Counted from the stretch's first letter, positions 26,648 to 35,900 are shown. The stretch is DNA of 64,000 bases from Pseudomonas umsongensis (GCF_002236105.1 NZ_NIWU01000001.1:1488001-1552000), one strand, 5' to 3'. The notes: a model not told the origin generated them from the letters alone. Made by a program: numbers and translations.

Positions 26648-28390
26648 ATGAAAAAATTCATCCCGAATCTGTTGCTGGTGGCAGTCAGTTTTGCCTCGTT
26701 GGAAGCCATGGCCGCGACTGACCTGGTGCTGTTCAACGGCAAGATCTTCACTGCCGACCGCAACCAGCCCAAGGTCCAGGCGCTGGCGGTACAGGACGGT
26801 AAAGTGTTGCAAGCAGGCAGCGATGCGCAGATCAAGGCCCTGATCGATTCGGGAACCAAGGTCGTCGACCTGGGTGGCAAGACCCTGATGCCAGGCCTGA
26901 TCGACACCCACTCCCACGCGATCTTCGGCGGATTGGAGATGGTTTCGGCCAACATGGAAGATGAAGTGGTCGATCTGGACGAACTGGAAAAACGCCTGCG
27001 GGCCTGGCGTGAAGACGGAAAGGCCAAACACGGCGACATCCTGAGCGTGGCCGGTATGAGTTCGGCCTACTGGGCGCAATCTGAAGCCTTGGGCAAGAAA
27101 TTCAACAGCGGCGAATGGGCCGACGTGCCCGTGGTGTTCACCGGCAGTGACCATCACACGGCCTGGGCCAACAACGTGATGCTCAAGCGCGCAGGCATTG
27201 ATGCGGCGCTGCTGAAAACACTGCCAGGCGCCGAGAAAGACACCATTGGCAAACTCGCCGACGGCCGCCCCAACGGCTTCCTGGTGGACGCCGGCTGGGA
27301 CCGCGTGGCCGCGAAAATGCCCTCGCCGAGCGCCACTGACATGCTCAAGGCGGCGCAAACCGCCGTGAGCTACAACAACAGCCTGGGCATCACCGCCTGG
27401 ATGGACCCGGCCGCCAACGCCGCGCCCGGCGAGCCGGTGTTTGCACTCAAACCCACGGAGAAAACCGTCGGTGTCCTGCCGGTGTACAAGGCCCTGTCCG
27501 AAAGCGGCGGCATGACCGCCCACGTCGCGGCGCTGCTGGTGGCCAACGGCAAAAGCGTGCCGTCCGATCTCGACACCCTGGACAAGGTCCGCCAACAATT
27601 CCAGGGCATCCCCAACCTGACGCTGCCCGGTATCAAGATCTTCGCCGACGGCGTGATCGAGTACCCGGCCCAGAGCGCCGCGATGATCGATCCGTACACC
27701 AACTCGCACAAACCGGGCGAACTGTTGATCGACCCGAAGCATTTCGGCGAGCTGGTCAGCGCCATCGATCAGCGCGGCTGGCGGGTACACATCCATGCCA
27801 TCGGCGACCGCGCGGTCCGCGAATCGCTGAACGGCATCGCCCAGGCGCGCAAAGACCGACAGAGCGGTGTGACCCACTCCATCACGCACCTGCAGATCGT
27901 CAATCCGAAAGAATTCGCCCGCTTCAAACCGCTCGACGTCATCGCCTCGATGCAACTGCTCTGGGCCAGCGCCGACGATTACACCACGGACATGATCAAG
28001 CCTTACGTCAGCGCCCTGGCGTTCCGTTACCAATACCCGGCGCATTCTTTGCTCAAACAGGGCGCGACCATCGCCGGGGCCAGTGACTGGCCAGTGTCTT
28101 CGCCCAACCCGTGGAACGCCATGGCCCAGGCCATGACGCGGGTGGGTCCGCTGGGGGTGCTCAACGCCGATGAACGCATCGACCGCGAAACCATGTTCTA
28201 TGCCTACACGCTCAATGCCGCACGCACCCTTGGCCTGGATAAACAGATCGGCTCGCTGAGCGCCGGTAAACAGGCCGACTTCATCGTGGTCGATCGTGAT
28301 GTGTTCAGCATCGACGAAAAAGCCCTGCATGAAACCCAAGTGCTACAGACCTGGTTCGCCGGTCGGCAGGTCTACGCGCAACCCCTCTAA
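26648..28390 (+). CDS. Exported YtcJ-type amidohydrolase (Amidohydro_3)
   Basis: 580 residues with a cleavable signal peptide (MKKFIPNLLLVAVSFASLEAMAA), so a periplasmic enzyme. Barrel motifs: HxH in LMPGLIDTHSHA (about residue 88), AFTGSDHHTAW-like VVFTGSDHHTAWANN, KIFADG (metal-bridging Lys), VHIHAIGDRAV, THLQIV and ASDWPVSSPNPW (catalytic Asp). This matches the YtcJ/NfdA group, which hydrolyses N-substituted amides and formamides. Strong ribosome-binding site AAGGAA before ATG. Substrate unknown; an outer-membrane protein gene follows. Confidence 0.88.
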   Translation: MKKFIPNLLLVAVSFASLEAMAATDLVLFNGKIFTADRNQPKVQALAVQDGKVLQAGSDAQIKALIDSGTKVVDLGGKTLMPGLIDTHSHAIFGGLEMVSANMEDEVVDLDELEKRLRAWREDGKAKHGDILSVAGMSSAYWAQSEALGKKFNSGEWADVPVVFTGSDHHTAWANNVMLKRAGIDAALLKTLPGAEKDTIGKLADGRPNGFLVDAGWDRVAAKMPSPSATDMLKAAQTAVSYNNSLGITAWMDPAANAAPGEPVFALKPTEKTVGVLPVYKALSESGGMTAHVAALLVANGKSVPSDLDTLDKVRQQFQGIPNLTLPGIKIFADGVIEYPAQSAAMIDPYTNSHKPGELLIDPKHFGELVSAIDQRGWRVHIHAIGDRAVRESLNGIAQARKDRQSGVTHSITHLQIVNPKEFARFKPLDVIASMQLLWASADDYTTDMIKPYVSALAFRYQYPAHSLLKQGATIAGASDWPVSSPNPWNAMAQAMTRVGPLGVLNADERIDRETMFYAYTLNAARTLGLDKQIGSLSAGKQADFIVVDRDVFSIDEKALHETQVLQTWFAGRQVYAQPL

Positions 28391-28496
28391 TAAAAACCAC
28401 AACCACACCCCTGCCCGACCTCGTGTTTTTCAACACGGGGCACGGCGCAGCCTTGTCCGATTTCTGCCCATAACAATCACAATAGCGGGACGTACC

Positions 28497-29234
28497 ATGA
28501 AAGCTTTCACACTGTTCGCCCTCGGCTCCTTGAGCCTGCTGCCTTTGAGCAGCCAAGCCATCCCCTTGAACGATGATTTCGCCTTGTTGCTGGACGTGAC
28601 AATGGCCAGCGATTATCGAACCCGCGGCATCTCGCAGACTCAGAACGACCCGACACTGCAAGCCGGCGCAACCCTGGCCCACAGCAGCGGCCTGTACCTG
28701 GGCGCATGGACCTCCAACGTCGACTTTGGCGGCGGCCTGAAAACCCGGCAGGAGGTCGACTACTATGCCGGTTGGTTGTGGCAGGCCACCGATGACGTCA
28801 GCCTCGACCTGGGCTACCTCAAATATTCTTACCCGAAAGAGAGCCAGTTCAACCAGAGCGAGGCCTACGGCATTCTCAGCGTCTACGGGGTAAAACTCGG
28901 CGCCTACTACTCCGCCGATGCGCCGGGTATCGATAGCGAGCAGAACTCGCTCTACAGCTATATCGGTTACGAAACCGAGCTGCCCTACGGCGTTGGCCTC
29001 AAACTGCGCTACGGCGACATGGACTTCAAGGACCCGCACCTGTACTCACGCTCGGGTGAAGCTGAAGACTCGTACCGTGAGTGGGAGCTCAAGCTGACCC
29101 ATGAACTGGCGGGTGTGATGCTGGGCCTGAGCTACATCGACACCGACCTGTCGAAGAGCCAATGCCTGAGCAATTGGGGCTTCGACGATGTGTGCAGCGC
29201 GACGGTAGTGGCGAGCGTCAGCAAGTCCTTCTGA
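28497..29234 (+). CDS. TorF-family putative outer-membrane porin
   Basis: 245 residues from ATG 28497 with signal peptide MKAFTLFALGSLSLLPLSSQA. The mature part has alternating beta-strand pattern and the family hallmarks (VTMASDYRTRGISQTQNDPTLQAGATLAHSSGLYLGAWTSNVDF; EVDYYAGW; ELKLTHELAGVMLGLSYIDTDLS) and ends in Phe (SVSKSF), as outer-membrane barrels do. A short Cys pair (QCLSNWGFDDVCS) near the end is usual in this family. It may admit the substrate of the periplasmic amidohydrolase just upstream (inference from adjacency). Confidence 0.86.
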   Translation: MKAFTLFALGSLSLLPLSSQAIPLNDDFALLLDVTMASDYRTRGISQTQNDPTLQAGATLAHSSGLYLGAWTSNVDFGGGLKTRQEVDYYAGWLWQATDDVSLDLGYLKYSYPKESQFNQSEAYGILSVYGVKLGAYYSADAPGIDSEQNSLYSYIGYETELPYGVGLKLRYGDMDFKDPHLYSRSGEAEDSYREWELKLTHELAGVMLGLSYIDTDLSKSQCLSNWGFDDVCSATVVASVSKSF

Positions 29235-29248
29235 TTGCCCTGGCCCCC

Positions 29249-29350
29249 CTGTAGGAGCGAGCATGCTCGCGATGGACTCAAGAACGCCGCGTTTAACCAG
29301 AAACCACGCGTTAACGTTAACGACCATCGCGAGCATGCTCGCTCCTACAG
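29249..29350. repeat. REP doublet (GTAGGAGCGAGCATGCTCGC type)
   Basis: Arms 29249-29273 and 29326-29350 are inverted copies of CTGTAGGAGCGAGCATGCTC. It lies between the porin gene and the convergent DUF971 gene, and its right arm supplies the DUF971 stop (CTG TAG). Confidence 0.92.
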
Positions 29351-29629
29351 GTTTGGAGTTAATCCTTCGAGATAGGCCCATGGATATATTCCGCGTTCAT
29401 GCCCATCACTGAACACCAGTTGCAACCCATACCCCTGGGAATTCACCTCGATCAGCCGAACGCGGGCATCGACCAGCGGCGCCATCCCGCGCAATCGAAA
29501 CGCCCGGCATTGCGAACACGGGCACTGGCGGCGCAGCTCGGCATGGTCCAGCCACTGCTCGCGGCCATCCGGCCAGTTCAGTCGCAGCTGCTGCCTGCTC
29601 CGGGAATTGCCGATGGCCACCGGGTTCAT
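29345..29629 (-). CDS. DUF971 (gamma-butyrobetaine hydroxylase N-terminal-like) protein
   Basis: 94 residues. The zinc-type C-x2-C motif in ELRRQCPCSQCRAFRLRG, the LRLNWPDGREQWLDHAELR opening and FSDGHERGIYPWAYLEGL are typical of DUF971, the domain at the N-terminus of gamma-butyrobetaine hydroxylase. Stand-alone forms have proposed roles near iron-sulfur proteins. Last gene of the AprA-like/importer cluster; its ATG overlaps the HEAT gene stop by ATGA. The final Leu and stop are provided by a REP element. Confidence 0.85.
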   Translation of the reverse strand: MNPVAIGNSRSRQQLRLNWPDGREQWLDHAELRRQCPCSQCRAFRLRGMAPLVDARVRLIEVNSQGYGLQLVFSDGHERGIYPWAYLEGLTPNL

Positions 29630-30588
29630 TGCAGCTGACTCAGGGCAATGCGCACCGCCTTGCGCACTTCCGGATCACCATCGTCTTGCGCGGCCTGCAG
29701 CGGTGCGATCGCGCCTTTTTCATTCAACTCGCCGAGGGCCAGGGCGGCTTCCTTGCGCAGGTTGCTGATGCGGTGGCCGAGGATTTCGATCAGCGCGTCC
29801 AGTGCCTGGGCGTAACGCAAGCGGCCGAGACTGCGGGTGGCGCGCAGGCGGACTTGCCAGTAATCGTCGCTCAGGGCTTGGACCAATGCCGGGCCGGCGT
29901 CGATGTGGCCGACCTTGCCCAGGGTGGTGGCGGCTTCCTCGCGCACTTGCCAGGCCTGGTCCTGCAAGGCTTGGCGCAGGGCCGGCAGCACCTGCTCGTC
30001 AGACGCCAGGCCGAGTGCACCGGTGGCGGCGCGGCGCACTTCGGTGTCCGGGTCTGCACTTGCCAGTCGAGCCAGGGCCGGCAAGGCGTCGAGCTGTTTG
30101 AGCCAACCCAGCACGCCGACGGCTTCACGGCGGACATTGGCCTCCTGATCGCTCAACGCAACCAGCGCCGCCGGGGCCGCTTGCGGGTAGCGCAATTCAC
30201 GCAAGGCCCTGAACGCAGCGATGCGCACGTCGATGTCGGCATGCCCGGTCCACGGCAGGATCACCTCACCCGCCGCTTCGCTCTTGAGCAGACTGAGGCT
30301 TTGCGCCGCGGCGGCTTGCACCGCTGCGGATGGATCGGTCAGGGCCTGGCACAGCGCTTCGACCACAGGCTCGTCCTCCCAGGCTTCGAGTAACCGCGCG
30401 GCTTCGGCACGGACGTCTTCCGCCGGGTCTTCAGCCAGCCGGTTGACCAGCCACAGCAGCCCGTCCGCTTCTTCCAGGTCGGCCAGTTCGATCAGGGCGA
30501 TGCGGCGCACGCCGGCATCGTCGTCAGTCAGGCGTGGTTGCAGGGCGAGAATGTCATCGTTATCGGTTACATCGAATAGTGAGGTCAT
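29626..30588 (-). CDS. HEAT-repeat protein (PBS-lyase-type repeats)
   Basis: 320 residues made of about ten tandem helical repeats of roughly 31 residues with the pattern D-x2-VR-x2-A-x2-aLg (for example DTEVRRAATGALGLASDEQVLPALRQAL, WQVREEAATTLGKVGHIDAGPALVQAL). Such solenoids are protein-binding scaffolds, and related ones serve as bilin-lyase or maturation factors. No signal peptide. The start overlaps the ATPase stop by ATGA and its stop overlaps DUF971 by ATGA, so it is a fixed member of this operon. Role there is unknown; maturation of the upstream flavoprotein/ferredoxin is a possibility only. Confidence 0.88.
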   Translation of the reverse strand: MTSLFDVTDNDDILALQPRLTDDDAGVRRIALIELADLEEADGLLWLVNRLAEDPAEDVRAEAARLLEAWEDEPVVEALCQALTDPSAAVQAAAAQSLSLLKSEAAGEVILPWTGHADIDVRIAAFRALRELRYPQAAPAALVALSDQEANVRREAVGVLGWLKQLDALPALARLASADPDTEVRRAATGALGLASDEQVLPALRQALQDQAWQVREEAATTLGKVGHIDAGPALVQALSDDYWQVRLRATRSLGRLRYAQALDALIEILGHRISNLRKEAALALGELNEKGAIAPLQAAQDDGDPEVRKAVRIALSQLQ

Positions 30589-31433
30589 AGGGCAAATCGC
30601 GGCAGTTTGTTTTCTGGGGGAAGTCCGAGAGGGTTCAGGCGGGGCAGCTGCCGACCGTCTTCGTGACGCAGGAGTTCGAGGCAGTGACGTTTCAAGCGGG
30701 AAAATTCGTGGCTGGTCACCAGTGCGGTGGTGCGTGGCCGGGGGAAATCCAGGCGCAGGTCTTCGATGATCCGACCGGGACGCGTACTCATCACCAGCAG
30801 GCGATCGGCGAGGAACAGCGCCTCGTCGATGTCATGGGTGACGAACACCACGGTGGTGCGAATGCGCGTCCAGATGTCCAGCAGCAGTTCCTGCATGTTC
30901 AAGCGGGTCAGGGCATCGAGAGCGCCAAAGGGCTCGTCCATGAGTAATAGCCGTGGCCGATTGACCAACACCCGGGCGATTTCCACCCGTTGCTGCATGC
31001 CACCGGACAACTGATCCGGCCAGCGCTCGGCGAAGCCTTCAAGGCCGACCAGGGCGAGGATTTCATCGGCGGCCTTGTCGCGTTCGGCTTTACCGATGCC
31101 GCGCATTTTCAGGCCGAACGCAACGTTGTCGCGCACCGTGCGCCAAGGGAACAGTGTGTGCTGCTGAAACACCATGCCGCGTTGCGGCGACGGGCCGGAC
31201 ACCGCCGCGCCATCAACCTTGAGGCTGCCAGCGCGTGGTTGCAGGTGCCCGGCCAGGGCGCCGAGCAAGGTCGACTTGCCGCAACCGGACGGCCCGAGGA
31301 TGCACACGAACTGCCCTGGTTCGATCAGGCAATCGAGGCCCTGCACAGCTTCGAAGGCCGCGCTGCCCTCGCCCAGGCTGATCGACAAACCGCGAATATC
31401 GATCCGCCCTTCGGGCTGTTGAAAAACACTCAT
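30585..31433 (-). CDS. NitT/TauT-type ABC importer ATP-binding subunit
   Basis: 282 residues from ATG 31433 (TGATG overlap with the permease). Walker A GPSGCGKST, Q-loop VFQQHTLFPWRTV, signature LSGGMQQRVEIARVL, Walker B LLLMDEPFGALD, switch VTHDIDEALFLADR, as in SsuB/TauB/NrtD proteins. It powers import by the permease at 31433-32206. A longer frame upstream runs through the permease gene in another frame and is not the start. Confidence 0.91.
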   Translation of the reverse strand: MSVFQQPEGRIDIRGLSISLGEGSAAFEAVQGLDCLIEPGQFVCILGPSGCGKSTLLGALAGHLQPRAGSLKVDGAAVSGPSPQRGMVFQQHTLFPWRTVRDNVAFGLKMRGIGKAERDKAADEILALVGLEGFAERWPDQLSGGMQQRVEIARVLVNRPRLLLMDEPFGALDALTRLNMQELLLDIWTRIRTTVVFVTHDIDEALFLADRLLVMSTRPGRIIEDLRLDFPRPRTTALVTSHEFSRLKRHCLELLRHEDGRQLPRLNPLGLPPENKLPRFAL

Positions 31434-32206
31434 CAGGCTTTTCCTCGTGGTCGATGCCAGGGTGTGAATACACCGCCCAGGCGTTTGATCAGCAGGCTGC
31501 TGCCCATCCCGAGTACGCCGATCAGCAACATGCCGACCACAATGTCGGGGTAGTTCTGGATGGTGTAGGACTCCCAGGTGTAATAGCCGATGCCGTATTG
31601 GCCGGAGATCATCTCGGCGGTCACCAGGCAAAACCACGACGTGCCCATGCCGATGGAAAGGCCGGTGATGACGCTCGGTGCGGCCCCCGGCAGAATCACT
31701 TCCAGCAGCATCGCCCGTCGCCCTGCCCCGAGGCTTTTCGCCGAAGCGATCAGCCGTGGATCGACGCCTTCGACGCCGTGCACGGTGTTGAGCAGGATCG
31801 GGAACAAGGCGCCGGTAAAGGTGATGAAGACCATCGACAGCTCGGACGAGGGGAACATCAGGATCGCCAGGGGAATCCAGGCCACGGCGGGAATTGGGCG
31901 CAGCACTTCCAGCGGTGGCAGCAGCAAGTCTTCGGCCCATTTCGAGCGGCCGATGGCCAGGCCCAGCGCGACGCCGATCACCAATGCCGCGAGGTAACCG
32001 GCGAAGACCCGGCTGAGGCTGCTGCCAAGGTGTCGGGCGAGTTTTCCGGAGTCACCGAGGCCCAGTGCCGCTTCAATCACGGCAAGGGGTGTCGGGACGT
32101 TGGCGAAAGTCACCAGGCCGAGGTTCCAGTGGTGGCTGGCGGCGAGGTGCCAGAATAAAAGGCAGAGCAGCAGCGAGGCGGCTCGGGGGAGCCATCGTGC
32201 AAACAT
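31433..32206 (-). CDS. NitT/TauT-type ABC importer permease
   Basis: 257 residues with about six membrane segments and the EAA-type loop (IASAKSLGAGRRAMLLEVILPGAAPSVITGLSIGMGTSWFCLVTAEM). SsuC/TauC-like. The N-terminus has a twin start-stop (WLPRAASLLLCLLFWHLAAS). Encoded after the binding protein gene, from which it is separated by 48 bases holding a hairpin repeat. Confidence 0.9.
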   Translation of the reverse strand: MFARWLPRAASLLLCLLFWHLAASHHWNLGLVTFANVPTPLAVIEAALGLGDSGKLARHLGSSLSRVFAGYLAALVIGVALGLAIGRSKWAEDLLLPPLEVLRPIPAVAWIPLAILMFPSSELSMVFITFTGALFPILLNTVHGVEGVDPRLIASAKSLGAGRRAMLLEVILPGAAPSVITGLSIGMGTSWFCLVTAEMISGQYGIGYYTWESYTIQNYPDIVVGMLLIGVLGMGSSLLIKRLGGVFTPWHRPRGKA

Positions 32207-32217
32207 ATAACACCTCC

Positions 32218-32248
32218 GATCGTTCCCACGCTCCGCGTGGGAACGATC
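32218..32248. repeat. Hairpin repeat GATCGTTCCCACG / CGTGGGAACGATC
   Basis: Perfect inverted repeat of 13-14 bases with a 3-base loop in the gap between the binding-protein stop and the permease start. It is the same dispersed element as at 19705-19743. It may attenuate transcription so that the binding protein is made in excess (inference). Confidence 0.85.
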
Positions 32249-32254
32249 ACTGAC

Positions 32255-33661
32255 TCAGCGACTGGCCACGGCCTGGGTCGTGGCATCGGTGAAATCGAAC
32301 ACCTTGCCGCCCTGGGCCGTGGCGAATTGCTGGGCCTGGCCCTTGAGCAGAAACGCGCTGAGGCGACCTTGCGCATCACTGGCAAACCACGCCTGGTCGG
32401 CCAGCAACTTGATCCCGCTGTCACTGGCCTGGGCATACACCGCGCGGATGTTCTTGCCTTCCTGCTTCAGCGCGGCCAGCGCGGTGAATGCCGCTTGCGC
32501 CGAGGCGTACTGACGGACTTTCGGCTCGCCGCGCACCCAGATCTCGGCCACGTGGCTGAAGTCGGTGATGGCCTGGCCACTGCCTGCATCGACGGCCTTG
32601 AGCGGCGTCTGCTGGTAATTCGCCAACTGCGCGCTGTAGTCCAGATTGGACGCCTTGAACGCGGCGCGAATGTATTGGTCGTCGATGAAGGTATTCAGGT
32701 CGAGGCCGCGATCAGCCTTCTTCAACAGCTTGAGGGTGTCGATGGCGGTGCCGACGGCCTGGCGGTATTCCGGTTTCCAGGTCAAGTCGCGGGTCTGCAC
32801 GCCGAGCGGGCCGTGGAACAGGTAGTTGACCTCGGCATCGACCCCGGTGACCTTGGCGATCAACTCGCTGTACTTCTCAGGCTCGGCGGCCAGCAGTTGG
32901 TTGGCTTCGATGCTCGCGCGCAGGTAGGCGACGACGATTTCAGGGTATTTTTTCGCATAGGCCTGGTCCACCAGCGCACCGTGGAAGGTCGGCGCGCCAG
33001 CCTGGGAACCGTCGTAGATCTTGCGTGCGAACCCCCGGCTCGGGAACAGTTCGGCGAACGGCACAAAGTCGGCATGGGCGTCGATCTTGCCGGCCTGCAA
33101 CGCGGAACCGGCGACTTCCGGTGGCTGGGCAATGATGTTCACGTCCTTGAGCGGGTCCCAACCCTGGGCCGCTACAGCGCGCAGCAACATGCCATGGGCA
33201 GTGGACGCGAACGGAACGGAAATGGTCTTGCCCTTGAGCTCGGCCAGTGACTGCACGCCCGACGCGCTCGGCACCACGATGCCGTTGCCACTGCCCTGGG
33301 TGCTGCCCGACAGCACGCTGATGAACAGGCTGTGCTTGCCGGCAGTTTCAAACGCCACGCCGTTGAACGACCCGGGGAAATCGGCCATGGCGCCGAAGTC
33401 GAGCTTGCCGGCGACCATCTCATTGGTCAGCGGCGCGCCGCTGGTGAAGTTCTTCCACTGCACCTCGTACTTGGCGTCCTTGTACTGGCCATCGTGGGGC
33501 AGGTATTTGTCCAGCAGGCCCAGCTCGCGGATCAACAGGCCGCCAGCGGCGCAATTGATGGTGGTGTCCTGGGTGCCGATGGCGATGCGGATGGTCTCCG
33601 CCTGCGCCGACAGGGTGAATGATGCCAGTACCAGACCGGCCAAAGCTGCACGCAATATCAT
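32255..33661 (-). CDS. NitT/TauT-type periplasmic solute-binding protein
   Basis: 468 residues from ATG 33661 with signal peptide MILRAALAGLVLASFTLSAQA; a start 7 codons earlier is possible. Mature ETIRIAIGTQDTTINCAAGGLLIRELGLLDKYLP and LTNEMVAGKLDFGAMADFPGSFN are typical of SsuA/TauA/NrtA-class proteins. It is about 100-150 residues longer than SsuA because of an extended C-terminal part. The substrate is probably a small oxyanion or sulfonate, but nothing in the sequence fixes it. It lies downstream of the ferredoxin gene after a 236-base gap containing a REP doublet. Confidence 0.87.
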   Translation of the reverse strand: MILRAALAGLVLASFTLSAQAETIRIAIGTQDTTINCAAGGLLIRELGLLDKYLPHDGQYKDAKYEVQWKNFTSGAPLTNEMVAGKLDFGAMADFPGSFNGVAFETAGKHSLFISVLSGSTQGSGNGIVVPSASGVQSLAELKGKTISVPFASTAHGMLLRAVAAQGWDPLKDVNIIAQPPEVAGSALQAGKIDAHADFVPFAELFPSRGFARKIYDGSQAGAPTFHGALVDQAYAKKYPEIVVAYLRASIEANQLLAAEPEKYSELIAKVTGVDAEVNYLFHGPLGVQTRDLTWKPEYRQAVGTAIDTLKLLKKADRGLDLNTFIDDQYIRAAFKASNLDYSAQLANYQQTPLKAVDAGSGQAITDFSHVAEIWVRGEPKVRQYASAQAAFTALAALKQEGKNIRAVYAQASDSGIKLLADQAWFASDAQGRLSAFLLKGQAQQFATAQGGKVFDFTDATTQAVASR

Positions 33662-33794
33662 GGGTGTTTCCCCTCGAATCATTTATAGGATGTTCGTCTC
33701 CGCCACGATCAGGGCGTGGTGGGAAACGAGGGGTGTCTTGAAGCAAGCGTCCGGTGGTTTCCGGGTAGCATTTTATTGTCTGCACTCGCTCCAT

Positions 33795-33884
33795 TGTGGG
33801 AGCGAGCCTGCTCGCGAAAGCGTCCTGTCAGTCCACAAAGATGCCAGCTGTGCCGACCTCTTCGCGAGCAGGCTCGCTCCCACA
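33795..33884. repeat. REP doublet (TGTGGGAGCGAGCCTGCTCGC type)
   Basis: Inverted arms TGTGGGAGCGAGCCTGCTCG and CGAGCAGGCTCGCTCCCACA in the gap between the ferredoxin and binding-protein genes, which otherwise shows no gene. Confidence 0.92.
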
Positions 33885-33897
33885 TTTGGGCTGTGCT

Positions 33898-34143
33898 TCA
33901 ACGCAACAAATAAGGGATATCCACTTTCACGGCGCCAGTCGGGCAGTCCTTTTCGCACGGCATGCAGTACCAGCATTCATCGAAGGCCATGTAGGCCTTT
34001 TGCGTGGCCGGGTTGATCGCCAGCAAGTCCATCGGGCAGACGTCGACGCACACCGTGCAGCCCTTGTGGGCGATGCAAAGGTCCTCGTCGACGGTGACCG
34101 GAGCATTGGAGCGAAAGAATATTTCCTGGGGTTGGTAGGCCAT
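33898..34143 (-). CDS. AprB-like ferredoxin with two 4Fe-4S clusters
   Basis: 81 residues from ATG 34143 (MAYQPQEIFFRSNAPVTVDED), preferred because GAGAG precedes it; starts at 34173 (TTG) or 34167 (ATG) would overlap or abut the flavoprotein stop. Two cluster motifs are visible: C-x5-C-x2-C-x3-CP (CIAHKGCTVCVDVCP) and C-x2-C-x2-C-x3-CP (CWYCMPCEKDCP). It should pass electrons to or from the flavoprotein encoded immediately upstream, as AprB does with AprA. Confidence 0.88.
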   Translation of the reverse strand: MAYQPQEIFFRSNAPVTVDEDLCIAHKGCTVCVDVCPMDLLAINPATQKAYMAFDECWYCMPCEKDCPTGAVKVDIPYLLR

Positions 34144-34169
34144 TTCACGGTTTCTCTCTAGTGTCATGC

Positions 34170-35900
34170 TCAAGCCGCGTCGGCACCGACCCGCAACCGG
34201 TCGTAGGCCTGCATTTCATCGGCGTCCAGTGGGATGATGTAAGGTTCGATGGCTTTCTTGAAACTGGTCATCACGCCGTTTTCGCCCTTCTTCAAGTGGC
34301 AATGGCAGAACCAGTCGCTGTCGTTGCGTTGCGGGTGGTCGACCCGATAGTGGTAAAGCCCCCAGCGACTTTCGGCGCGGAACAATGAAGCACGGGCAGC
34401 CATTTCGGCGCAGTCGCGGATCATGCTGACTTCCATGGCGCGCATCAGTTCGTGGGCGTTGTGGGCCTTGATCTGATCCAGGTCACGCTGGATGTCGCTG
34501 AAGCGTTGCAGGCCGATCTGCATCTTCCTGGTCACTTTCGGCGGCTGCAGGTAGTCGTTGACGAAGCGGCGCAGCTTGTACTCGACCTGGGCCGGTGGCA
34601 GGCCGTGTTCGCGATCAAGGGGTGCGTAGACTCGCTGCTTTTCAATTGCGACCTGCTCGGCATCGAGCGCGGAAAACTCGCGTCCGGCGACAAAGTCCGC
34701 CGCGTTGGTGCCGGCAAACCAGCCATAGGTGAACGCACCGAGCATGTAGTTGTGCGGCACCGCGGCCATGTCACCGGCCGAATACAGGCCCTTGACCGAG
34801 GTCTCGGCCTTCTCGTTGACCCACACGCCCGACGCCGAATGTCCGCTGCAAAAACCGATCTCGGAGATGTGCATCTCGACCATTTGCGTGCGGTAATCGG
34901 TACCGCGATTGGCGTGGAACTGACCGCGACTCGGGCGCTCGTTGCTGTGCAGGATCTCTTCGATGTTCTGGATGGTTTCTTCGGCCAGGTGATCGAGCTT
35001 GAGGAACACCGGGCCGTTGCCACTTTCGAGCTCCTGATGGAACTCCCACATCATCTGGCCGCTCCAGTAGTCGCACTCGATGAAGCGCTCGCCCTTGTTG
35101 TTGGCGGTGTAGCCACCCAAGGGACCGGTGACGTAGGCGCAGGCCGGGCCGTTGTAGTCCTTGATCAGCGGGTTGATCTGGAAGCATTCCAGGTTCGCCA
35201 GTTCGGCTCCGGCGTGGTAGGCCATGGCGTAACCGTCGCCGGCATTGGTCGGGTTTTCGTAGGTGCCCATCAGGTAACCCGAAGCCGGCAGGCCCAGGCG
35301 TCCGGCGGCACCGCAGGCGAGGATCACGGCCTTGGCCTTGATCACATGGAAGTCGGCCGTGCGGCAATCGAAGCCCATCACGCCGTTGACCGCGCCCTCT
35401 TCGTCCTTGAGCAAACGGGTGCAGACCAAGCGATTGGTAATGCTGACCCGCGCCCGCTTCAACTGGCGATACAGGACTTTCTTGATGTCGTGGCCTTCCG
35501 GCATCGGCAGCACGTAGGCGCCCATGTGGTGGACCTTTTTCACCGCGTAGTCGCCGGTCTCGTCTTTCTCGAACTTCACGCCCCAGCGGTCTAGCTGTTC
35601 GATAGTCTCGAAGCTGTGGGTCGCGTAGGCATACACCGCGGCCTGATTGACGATGCCGTCGTTGGCGATGGTGATTTCCTTGGTGTACTGCTCCGGCGTG
35701 GAGTGGCCGGGAATGATCGCGTTGTTGAGGCCGTCCATGCCCATGCTGATCGCGCCGCTGCGCTTGACGTTGGCCTTGTCGATCAACAATACCCGCAAAT
35801 CGCGGTTGCGTTCCTTGGCCTTGATCGCCGCCATCGGCCCGGCCGTGCCGCCGCCGATCACCACGATGTCGTATTCCTGCTCGAGAGTCGTTCGGGTCAT
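34170..35900 (-). CDS. AprA-like FAD-dependent oxidoreductase (fumarate reductase/SDH flavoprotein family)
   Basis: 576 residues. N-terminal FAD Rossmann motif VVIGGGTAGPMAAIKAKE, then RSGAISMGMDGLNNAI, the region resembling AprA, and AVILACGAAG. A second FAD contact, VKGLYSAGDMAAVPHNYMLGAFTYGWFAG, is followed by a helical C-terminal domain (SRWGLYHYRVDHPQRND). It pairs with the small two-cluster ferredoxin directly downstream like the AprAB heterodimer of adenylylsulfate reductase, but pseudomonads lack dissimilatory sulfate reduction, so the substrate must differ. The start overlaps the GntR stop by ATGA. The gene is about 80-90 residues shorter than typical AprA. Confidence 0.86.
   Translation of the reverse strand: MTRTTLEQEYDIVVIGGGTAGPMAAIKAKERNRDLRVLLIDKANVKRSGAISMGMDGLNNAIIPGHSTPEQYTKEITIANDGIVNQAAVYAYATHSFETIEQLDRWGVKFEKDETGDYAVKKVHHMGAYVLPMPEGHDIKKVLYRQLKRARVSITNRLVCTRLLKDEEGAVNGVMGFDCRTADFHVIKAKAVILACGAAGRLGLPASGYLMGTYENPTNAGDGYAMAYHAGAELANLECFQINPLIKDYNGPACAYVTGPLGGYTANNKGERFIECDYWSGQMMWEFHQELESGNGPVFLKLDHLAEETIQNIEEILHSNERPSRGQFHANRGTDYRTQMVEMHISEIGFCSGHSASGVWVNEKAETSVKGLYSAGDMAAVPHNYMLGAFTYGWFAGTNAADFVAGREFSALDAEQVAIEKQRVYAPLDREHGLPPAQVEYKLRRFVNDYLQPPKVTRKMQIGLQRFSDIQRDLDQIKAHNAHELMRAMEVSMIRDCAEMAARASLFRAESRWGLYHYRVDHPQRNDSDWFCHCHLKKGENGVMTSFKKAIEPYIIPLDADEMQAYDRLRVGADAA

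Noticed and set aside
26645..28339. 564-codon minus-strand frame opposite the YtcJ-type amidohydrolase
   Set aside because: Shadow of the amidohydrolase; the forward gene has a signal peptide, RBS and metal motifs.
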